From JTS-RE9 sp964649195 (GTDB taxonomy: Bacteria > Planctomycetota > Phycisphaerae > Phycisphaerales > Phycisphaeraceae), in assembly GCA_964649195.1 (NCBI GenBank), contig CAZYPK010000206.1, positions 1 through 7,509 on the forward strand: DNA of 7,509 bases. Reading direction: 5' to 3'. Position 1 is the first letter of the stretch. Each line of letters begins with the position of its first letter. A program made the position numbers and the translations under genes. Below, piece after piece: positions 1 through 7,509 of the stretch. The notes below the pieces were generated by a model that ran no database searches, had not been told where the DNA came from, and saw nothing but the letters and a program-made list of their open reading frames with translations.

Positions 1-24
1 CTGTACGCAACAGGTGCGTTTCGG

Positions 25-86
25 CACCCCTTCAGGCCGTACACGTCCGCGACGTGTTACGTCGCGGCTCGGGCAATGCAGCCGCG
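25..86 (-). repeat. Structured intergenic repeat, copy 1
   Basis: First of two copies of a 46-bp repeat (core 25-70; the other core is 1154-1199). The cores differ at five positions (41, 54, 55, 59, 60 in this copy). Bases 47-55 pair perfectly with 59-67 around the loop GTT, a 9-bp GC-rich stem. Bases 63-69 can instead pair with 80-86 (7 bp), so two hairpins compete for the same strand. On the minus strand the element begins 12 bp after the stop codon of the pseudouridine synthase gene, so it would lie in that gene's 3' UTR. No T-tract follows on the minus strand, so it is not a classical intrinsic terminator. The strand assignment is inferred from the flanking gene. A REP-like dispersed palindrome or an RNA motif are both possible. 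Confidence 0.75.
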
Positions 87-98
87 GCGGAGGCTTCT

Positions 99-1097
99 TC
101 ACTTTCTCTTCGACGCTTCGCCCGCCTTCCCCAGTCCCACGGCGCGGCGAAGCTGGTTCACTTCCGCAGGCGTCAGCATGCGCCAGTTGCGAATGGCGAT
201 GCCCTTGATCCTGATCGGCCCCACCGCCAGCCGCTTGACCCGGCGAACGGTGTAGCCCAGCCGCTTGAGCACCCACTTCACTTCGCGGTCCGGCCCTTCG
301 TTGAGCTTCACCAGCAACGACGTGCGGTCGCCGTTCTCCTCGTCGCGCTTGAAGCCGAGCACGCGCACCTCGCCCGCGCTGCCGGCCTCGGCCAGGCTGC
401 CCGGCTCAGGCTTGCGGCCCTTGACGCGACGGTTCACCTTCTTCAGCTCCGCCACGATGCGATCGACATCCTCATCCGTCACCTTGCCGCGCACGGAGAC
501 TTCATACTCCTTGGGCACCTCGTAGCTCGGATGCGTCAGCCGATGCGCCAGATCGCCGTCGTTGGTCAGCAGCATCAGCCCGGTCGCCTCGGCATCGAGC
601 CTGCCCACCGGATAAAGCCGCGGCGGCGGATCGCCGGGATTCAGCGGCGGCATCCGCACCAGGTCGGTCACCGTCTCGCGCCCGAACTCGTCGCGCGTGG
701 TCGAGAACACATCGCGGGGCTTGTGCAGCGCGACGTAAACAAACCCTTCCTTGCCCACGCTGCCCGTCGATTTGCGATGCCTGGCGATGGGCCGGCCATC
801 GACCTCGATGTGATCCTTCTCCGCATCGACCCACGCCGGCAGCGAGCGCACCACTTCGCCGTTGACCTTCACCGCCCCTTCCTCGATGAGCTGCTCGCAG
901 ACCCGCCGCGAAGCGACGCCGGCGGCCGCCAGCACCTTCTGCAACCGCTCGCCGCGCCGGGCATCGGCAAAGTCATGGGCGACCCTGGGCTTCTTCCGTT
1001 TGCGCAGCTTAAGCGCGGGCCTGGAGAGGCCCGTCGCGGGCTTGCCATGACGCGGTTTGCTGCCGAGAGCGGATGACGGCTTTTTCTTGAAAGGCAT
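99..1097 (-). CDS. RsuA/RluB-family rRNA pseudouridine synthase
   Basis: 332-residue enzyme expected to isomerise a specific uridine in rRNA to pseudouridine in the cytoplasm. An S4 RNA-binding domain (about 49-85, starting GERLQKVLAAAG) follows a strongly basic, probably disordered N-terminal tail of ~48 residues. The catalytic motif GRLDAEATGLMLLTNDG spans 165-181, with Asp168 as the expected nucleophile. Near the C-terminus, NEGPDREVKWVLKRLGY (266-282) matches the family's conserved EGxNRQVRRM region but is divergent, and the linker before it (about 221-258) is longer than in typical RluB. The start at 1097 is preferred because the 15 upstream residues of the longer frame carry no family feature. 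There is no Shine-Dalgarno sequence before this start; a TATCAT box lies 7 nt upstream, so the mRNA may be leaderless. S4 plus this motif separates it from TruA, TruB and RluA enzymes. The target base (RluB, RluE, RluF or RsuA type) cannot be read from sequence alone, though RluB-like is most likely. Confidence 0.93.
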   Translation of the reverse strand: MPFKKKPSSALGSKPRHGKPATGLSRPALKLRKRKKPRVAHDFADARRGERLQKVLAAAGVASRRVCEQLIEEGAVKVNGEVVRSLPAWVDAEKDHIEVDGRPIARHRKSTGSVGKEGFVYVALHKPRDVFSTTRDEFGRETVTDLVRMPPLNPGDPPPRLYPVGRLDAEATGLMLLTNDGDLAHRLTHPSYEVPKEYEVSVRGKVTDEDVDRIVAELKKVNRRVKGRKPEPGSLAEAGSAGEVRVLGFKRDEENGDRTSLLVKLNEGPDREVKWVLKRLGYTVRRVKRLAVGPIRIKGIAIRNWRMLTPAEVNQLRRAVGLGKAGEASKRK

Positions 1098-1104
1098 AAG
1101 GGCA

Positions 1105-1110
1105 ATGATA
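1105..1110 (-). promoter_or_regulatory. Possible -10 element for the pseudouridine synthase gene
   Basis: On the minus strand TATCAT matches the sigma70 -10 consensus at five of six positions and lies 7 nt before the ATG at 1097. This would start transcription at or within a base or two of the start codon, which fits the absence of a ribosome binding site. No good -35 hexamer is seen 16-19 nt upstream (best match three of six), so the call is weak. Confidence 0.25.
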
Positions 1111-1153
1111 TGCCGGAGACGGCGGTCGTGCGGAACAGCCACCGCGCGACGGA

Positions 1154-1213
1154 CACCCCTTCAGGCCGTTCACGTCCGCGACTCGTTGAGTCGCGGCTCT
1201 TGTCCGAGCCGCG
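1154..1213 (-). repeat. Structured intergenic repeat, copy 2
   Basis: Second copy of the element at 25-86, in the same orientation; the core is 1154-1199. Bases 1176-1184 pair with 1188-1196 around the same GTT loop (9 bp, perfect). Compared with copy 1, two adjacent pairs of the stem are changed on both sides (G:C to T:A and T:A to C:G), so pairing is preserved. The alternative hairpin pairs 1192-1199 with 1206-1213 (8 bp, loop TTGTCC). On the minus strand the element starts 29 bp after the LamG gene's stop codon and ends about 56 bp before the pseudouridine synthase start. It may help end or stabilise the LamG transcript, but it has no T-tract. Confidence 0.75.
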
Positions 1214-1242
1214 CGGCATCCCCGGTGTTGCGACGGCTGTGT

Positions 1243-2865
1243 TCAGCGCTCGTAAAGCGCCTTGATTTCTCGCGGTCCCAGAGCGCGACCGATGAACCAC
1301 ACATCATCCATCGCGCCGTGGAACGGTCGATCCTTCGCTTCCTTGAAATGGCCGTTGCCCAGGGTGATCCTCGGACCCACATTGACAGGCCCTTTGATCG
1401 GATGGCTGGACACCTCCTGGCCATCCACGTAAAACCGGATGGTCCTGGTGTCGAGGGCGCCCGCGAGGAATGTCCAGCGCCCCGGCTCCAATTCACCGCC
1501 GCCTGCGCGAATCCATTCCCCCGTGCCCACCGTGAAGTTCGGCTTGTGATCCGTCATTCGCAGCACAAATCCCGTGGGCCTGACCTCCCAATGGTGATTG
1601 TCGATCACGGTCTGGTTCGCGCGACGATCCGAACGAACCCACGCGGCGATGGTCAGTTCCTTGATCTGAGGCGGCAGCCCCTTGAGCGTGACTTCGAGAT
1701 GCCCGCCGTTGAATTCGAGGCATTCACCAAACTTGCCGGCATCGGACAACCTGGCCCCGACGTTTCGTGCTGATGAGCCGCCGGTGGAGCCGTCCTTGAA
1801 TGAGACTTGCGGACCTTGCGTCACGATCGTTGCTTTGTCGAACGAAAAGTACGCCAAGGTGCCGCGCGGCGGCTTTGAGCGATGGGAATTCAACTGAGCG
1901 TTGACCTGCCCCAATAACACGCCGGCCTTGGTCACCTCAATGCCGCCATCGGTTTGCAGGCTCAAAAACCGCAGCAGATGCGACTTCGCCCGGTGGAGCA
2001 GCGGCGCCTTCAAATCCGCGCTGCCGACCTGATCGGCAAGCGACCGGCACCATAACGCCACTTTCATCGTCGCGGCTGCGTCGAGGCTCGCCGCTGGAGC
2101 GACCGAGAGCGAGACAAGCGACTTAAGTTCCGCATCGTTCACGCGATTAAGAAACGGGACGGCCGCTTCGGGATCGTCGAATTCAATGACGAATATTTTG
2201 ACGATTTCCTCGGCGGTCGCGCTGTCGTTCGCGTCGCCCAGAAGCCTTTCCTGCAGGCGCAAAACCCGCTTCATCGCGCGTTCGCGAGCCAGCGCAAACT
2301 CCAACCGCGGCTTCAATTCGTCAACCGAAGAAGGCTGCTTCTGCTGGGCGAAGGCGAGGGCGCGACGAAAATCGACGGCAGCGTCGGCGTACTGCTTTTT
2401 CTCCAGCTTTTCGTTGCCGATGTCGGTGAGCAGTTCGATGAGCGCCCACCCCGCCGCTTCACGATCATCCGGCTTGCCGACGGCGGCCTGCCGGGTGAGG
2501 ACGGCGATGTGTTTTTCACGCGCCGCCAGCCGTTTCTCCGCGATCGTGTCCGAAAGAAGCGCCATGGCCTCGGCGGCGACGGAAAAACCTTCGGGCGTCC
2601 TGATGCAAAGGTCGTAAGCCGATTCGCAGAGGTGAACGACCAAGGCCGGCTGTTCCCCGGTGGTCCGCGCGAGCGCGATCATTTCCCTCGCCACCGCGAT
2701 GTCATCGACGACATCGGCGGACATCGAGGCGGCTTTCAGTTTTGACGCGAAAAGAATGTCGAATGTCCGCTTTGCTTCGTCGGCGGCAAAAGCGGAGACG
2801 GGAAGCGCCAAGGCCAGCAGGACGGCACCATGAGCGGCTCGGATGATGTGATGAATGAACATCAT
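1243..2865 (-). CDS. Secreted TPR-like / LamG (concanavalin A-like) domain protein, function unknown
   Basis: 540-residue exported protein of unknown role. Residues 1-27 form a signal peptide: a short N-region containing Arg9, a hydrophobic core (AVLLALALPV) and an AFA cleavage site before ADE. Residues ~28-330 look almost entirely helical; about 143-175 (LEKKQYADAAVDFRRALAFA) resembles a tetratricopeptide repeat. From about 334 to the end is a Laminin_G_3-type jelly roll, recognised by GTLAYFSFD, LTIAAWVRSD, the WTFLAGALD and IRFYVDGQEV strands, ITLGNG, and the terminal GAMDDVWFIGRALGPREIKAL. Such domains usually bind carbohydrate or protein ligands; no catalytic domain is visible. The start at 2865 is chosen over the frame's upstream ATG at 2928 because it gives a proper signal peptide and has GGAG 6 nt upstream, whereas 2928 lies inside a terminator hairpin. 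A second ATG follows immediately at 2862. There is no PEP-CTERM tag, lipobox or C-terminal anchor, so periplasmic or secreted location is inferred. Confidence 0.88.
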   Translation of the reverse strand: MMFIHHIIRAAHGAVLLALALPVSAFAADEAKRTFDILFASKLKAASMSADVVDDIAVAREMIALARTTGEQPALVVHLCESAYDLCIRTPEGFSVAAEAMALLSDTIAEKRLAAREKHIAVLTRQAAVGKPDDREAAGWALIELLTDIGNEKLEKKQYADAAVDFRRALAFAQQKQPSSVDELKPRLEFALARERAMKRVLRLQERLLGDANDSATAEEIVKIFVIEFDDPEAAVPFLNRVNDAELKSLVSLSVAPAASLDAAATMKVALWCRSLADQVGSADLKAPLLHRAKSHLLRFLSLQTDGGIEVTKAGVLLGQVNAQLNSHRSKPPRGTLAYFSFDKATIVTQGPQVSFKDGSTGGSSARNVGARLSDAGKFGECLEFNGGHLEVTLKGLPPQIKELTIAAWVRSDRRANQTVIDNHHWEVRPTGFVLRMTDHKPNFTVGTGEWIRAGGGELEPGRWTFLAGALDTRTIRFYVDGQEVSSHPIKGPVNVGPRITLGNGHFKEAKDRPFHGAMDDVWFIGRALGPREIKALYER

Positions 2866-2871
2866 GGGACA

Positions 2872-2875
2872 CTCC
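2872..2875 (-). promoter_or_regulatory. Ribosome binding site deciding the LamG gene start
   Basis: On the minus strand GGAG is followed by TGTCCC and then ATG at 2865, a 6-nt spacing (9 nt to the adjacent ATG at 2862). This supports the shorter start with a signal peptide rather than the upstream ATG at 2928. Confidence 0.7.
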
Positions 2876-2885
2876 GGAGATCGCC

Positions 2886-2913
2886 AATATAACGGATCAT
2901 CCTCGAGTGAAAA
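2886..2913 (-). promoter_or_regulatory. Likely sigma70-type promoter of the LamG gene
   Basis: On the minus strand TTTTCA (2913-2908, four of six match to TTGACA) and TATATT (2891-2886, five of six match to TATAAT) are separated by 16 nt. Transcription would begin near 2879, giving a leader of about 15 nt that still contains the GGAG ribosome binding site. The -35 hexamer shares bases with the T-tract of the terminator just upstream. Inferred from sequence alone; the 16-nt spacing is slightly short. Confidence 0.5.
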
Positions 2914-2940
2914 GAAAAACATCCGCACAGTGTGCGGATG
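2910..2940 (-). terminator. Intrinsic terminator, distal of two, after the PEP-CTERM gene
   Basis: Bases 2920-2929 and 2931-2940 are perfect inverted copies (CATCCGCACA / TGTGCGGATG) around a single G, so the RNA stem would be 8-9 bp with a 3-5 nt loop. On the minus strand the stem is followed at once by TTTTTCTTTT. There is no T-tract on the plus side, so it works for minus-strand transcripts, ending about 130-155 bp after the PEP-CTERM stop codon. Confidence 0.82.
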
Positions 2941-2942
2941 GG

Positions 2943-2981
2943 AAAAAACGAAGAGGCGGCACGATCATTGGATCGGCCGCC
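2943..2981 (-). terminator. Probable intrinsic terminator, proximal of two, after the PEP-CTERM gene
   Basis: GGCGGC at 2955-2960 pairs with 2976-2981, and CGATC at 2962-2966 pairs with 2971-2975, leaving one bulged A (2961) and the loop ATTG: an 11-bp GC-rich stem. On the minus strand six T residues (2948-2943) follow after a 6-nt gap, which is further than ideal, so it may be less efficient than the distal hairpin. The two act in tandem. Confidence 0.6.
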
Positions 2982-3066
2982 CCGAAGAGGAGGAAAAACA
3001 GCCTGGTTATTGAGTCGCCGGAACTTTGAGAGTGTTGGTGGTCATGGGTGACACCCGTGCCGGATG

Positions 3067-3807
3067 TCATGCGGTCCTGCGGCGGCGAAGGGCCAGCGCG
3101 GACATGGCGAAAGCGCCCAGCGTCATTGATGCGGGTTCGGGAATGAAGGTCGCGGTGATGAGGATGTTGTCGAACTGGTCGGCTGTGTTGGTTGCCCGCA
3201 GCGCCAGGCCGTTCCAGTTGGTCGGGTCCTGGATCAAGGCGCCGATGTCGGAGAAGTTGAAGGTTGCGATGGTGGAGAACAGGCCGTCGCCCAACTGCCT
3301 GCTGGCCTCCCACAGGCCGGCGCCTTTGAGGAAGTCGAAGGTGATGCGGTGATCGTAGTAGGCGTGGCCGGTGGCGCCCAGGGCGTCATCGCCCGCAATG
3401 TTGGCGTTGAGGAGCGTGCTGCCATCCTGCCTGCGAAGGTAGTAACCGGAGGCGTTGCTGCCGAATTGAATGAACTGGGTGCCTGCCGCATCGGTGATGC
3501 CCGCCAGATTCTGAAAGCCCGAAGCGGCGCGGCCACGCATATCCATCTCGATCGTGACGGAGGCGAGGTGGCTGTTGAAGGACATGATGTCGGCGATGCG
3601 GCTGCCGCCATCGGAATTGTCACCGATCACGACACCGCCGCTGACATCCAGACCATCGCTGATATTGTTGATCCAGCCGTTTTGACCGGCGAGAGCGCCG
3701 TTGGTGAAGCTGTTGAAGTTTTCGTCATAGACCACCACCGCCCGGGCGGAACCGGCCGCGAATGCGAAGACGATGCAGCAGAGGATGAGGCTTTGAATGC
3801 GGTTCAT
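3067..3807 (-). CDS. PEP-CTERM sorting domain protein, function unknown
   Basis: 246-residue exported protein. A signal peptide covers residues 1-23 (hydrophobic LILCCIVFAFAAG, cleavage after ARA). The C-terminus is a canonical PEP-CTERM tag: PEP at 223-225, a hydrophobic helix of about 15 residues (MTLGAFAMSALAL), and four arginines at 241-244 followed by TA. Tags of this kind are recognised by exosortase, which removes them and delivers the protein to the cell surface or extracellular matrix; no exosortase gene lies in this window. The body (24-220) looks beta-rich, opening VVVYDENFNSF and closing FDNILITATF, a pattern seen in concanavalin A-like jelly-roll domains, though the fold is inferred. 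The start at 3807 is chosen over a TTG at 3828 because AAGGAG sits 6 nt upstream and the signal peptide begins naturally there. LILCC is not a good lipobox, so it is not called a lipoprotein. The gene is isolated by terminators on both sides. Confidence 0.92.
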   Translation of the reverse strand: MNRIQSLILCCIVFAFAAGSARAVVVYDENFNSFTNGALAGQNGWINNISDGLDVSGGVVIGDNSDGGSRIADIMSFNSHLASVTIEMDMRGRAASGFQNLAGITDAAGTQFIQFGSNASGYYLRRQDGSTLLNANIAGDDALGATGHAYYDHRITFDFLKGAGLWEASRQLGDGLFSTIATFNFSDIGALIQDPTNWNGLALRATNTADQFDNILITATFIPEPASMTLGAFAMSALALRRRRTA

Positions 3808-3813
3808 GGGGTT

Positions 3814-3819
3814 CTCCTT
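3814..3819 (-). promoter_or_regulatory. Strong Shine-Dalgarno site of the PEP-CTERM gene
   Basis: On the minus strand AAGGAG is separated by AACCCC (6 nt) from the ATG at 3807. It is the best ribosome binding site in the window and decides the start over the upstream in-frame TTG at 3828. Confidence 0.85.
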
Positions 3820-3824
3820 GGTTC

Positions 3825-3838
3825 TCAAAAATTTTTGA
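3825..3838. promoter_or_regulatory. Perfect 14-bp AT palindrome upstream of the PEP-CTERM gene
   Basis: TCAAAAATTTTTGA is a perfect 7+7 inverted repeat with no spacer, 5 bp upstream of the Shine-Dalgarno site of the PEP-CTERM gene. It could be an operator for a dimeric regulator, an intrinsically bent A-tract, or simply an AT-rich leader segment. No convincing -35/-10 pair is seen in 3839-3975, so its position relative to the promoter is unknown. The rest of that stretch shows only a weak bulged hairpin at 3875-3890 and no credible gene. Confidence 0.4.
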
Positions 3839-3975
3839 CACGATGCTTACAAACAATGCACAGGACGGTCATTCCCGCCACGCAGTGCGGTGAGGCCCTG
3901 TTCCTTCGATCCATCATGACATCGATTGGGCCGGACGTGTATTCCGTTTGCGCAATCCTCGTTGTTCATCTGCGC

Positions 3976-4009
3976 AAAAAAACACCCGCGACCGGCGCGG
4001 GTGTTTTTT
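3976..4009 (-). terminator. rpoC: Symmetric intrinsic terminator after rpoC
   Basis: CACCCGCG (3983-3990) and CGCGGGTG (3996-4003) form a perfect 8-bp stem around the loop ACCGG, flanked by seven A residues (3976-3982) and six T residues (4004-4009). On the minus strand the stem is followed by seven T residues, 31 nt after the rpoC stop codon. The symmetry means it would also stop plus-strand transcription, although no plus-strand gene is supported nearby. Confidence 0.93.
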
Positions 4010-4039
4010 GATTCTTCAGTTGTTCATCACTCGAATGCT

Positions 4040-7509
<3,470 letters not shown>

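Noticed and set aside
54..1076. Long plus-strand open frame (340 codons) opposite the pseudouridine synthase gene
   Set aside because: It lies antisense to a gene with clear S4 and catalytic motifs; its His/Arg/Ala-rich translation shows no domain and is typical of antisense frames in GC-rich coding DNA.
1057..1773. Plus-strand open frame of 238 codons opposite the LamG gene
   Set aside because: It runs across the repeat copy 2 intergenic region and then antisense to conserved LamG strands, with no recognisable domain.
3007..3045. Minus-strand 12-codon frame (MTTNTLKVPATQ) just after the PEP-CTERM gene
   Set aside because: Too short to support, no clear ribosome binding site, and it lies in the 3' untranslated region next to a small hairpin at 3043-3059.
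3067..3807. Possible lipoprotein reading of the PEP-CTERM protein (LILCC near the N-terminus)
   Set aside because: The residue before Cys is Leu rather than Gly, Ala or Ser, and a good signal peptidase I site (ARA) follows.
3825..3917. Minus-strand 30-codon frame with a CIVCKH motif ending 18 nt before the PEP-CTERM start
   Set aside because: It could be a leader peptide, but there is no ribosome binding site before its ATG pair and a CxxC in 30 codons is weak evidence. Conservation in relatives would be needed.
3839..3975. Possible tRNA or small RNA gene between rpoC and the PEP-CTERM gene
   Set aside because: No cloverleaf pairing or T-arm consensus; only a weak bulged hairpin at 3875-3890.
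3349..4011. Plus-strand open frame of 220 codons opposite the PEP-CTERM gene
   Set aside because: It is antisense to the PEP-CTERM protein and its end runs through the rpoC terminator hairpin; no recognisable domain.

Overview
The window is a GC-rich bacterial chromosome segment in which every supported gene lies on the minus strand. Read in the direction of transcription (right to left) the order is: the 3' three quarters of rpoC (RNA polymerase beta'), a secreted PEP-CTERM protein, a secreted TPR-like/LamG-fold protein, and an S4-domain rRNA pseudouridine synthase of the RsuA/RluB group. The organism is most likely a planctomycete, possibly Phycisphaerae. This is an inference from a C-terminal PEP-CTERM tag ending in four arginines, a secreted LamG protein, loosely packed genes, and the form of RpoC, which has a large trigger-loop insertion and an extra segment near the C-terminus. 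No 16S rRNA or other decisive marker is present.

Region by region: bases 4040-7509 hold rpoC, whose N-terminal ~329 residues (E. coli numbering) lie beyond the right edge. It ends at a strong, symmetric intrinsic terminator (3976-4009). A 232-bp gap between the rpoC and PEP-CTERM genes also carries a perfect 14-bp AT palindrome just upstream of the PEP-CTERM ribosome binding site. The PEP-CTERM gene (3067-3807) is followed by two tandem hairpin terminators; the T-tract of the second overlaps the -35 element of a likely promoter for the LamG gene (1243-2865). The pseudouridine synthase gene (99-1097) comes last.

The most unusual structure is a 46-bp intergenic repeat present twice, once downstream of the LamG gene and once downstream of the pseudouridine synthase gene. 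Each copy forms a perfect 9-bp stem with the same GTT loop. The two copies differ at two base pairs of the stem, and both changes are fully compensated. In each copy a further downstream segment can pair with the same stem strand, giving a mutually exclusive alternative hairpin. This looks like a dispersed structured element (REP-like or a 3'-UTR RNA motif).

Functionally the genes do not form one pathway. rpoC is core transcription machinery, the pseudouridine synthase modifies rRNA, and the two middle genes encode exported proteins of unknown role. Terminators separate the first three genes, so most are probably transcribed independently. No complete new multi-gene system (defence, mobile or CRISPR) is visible.
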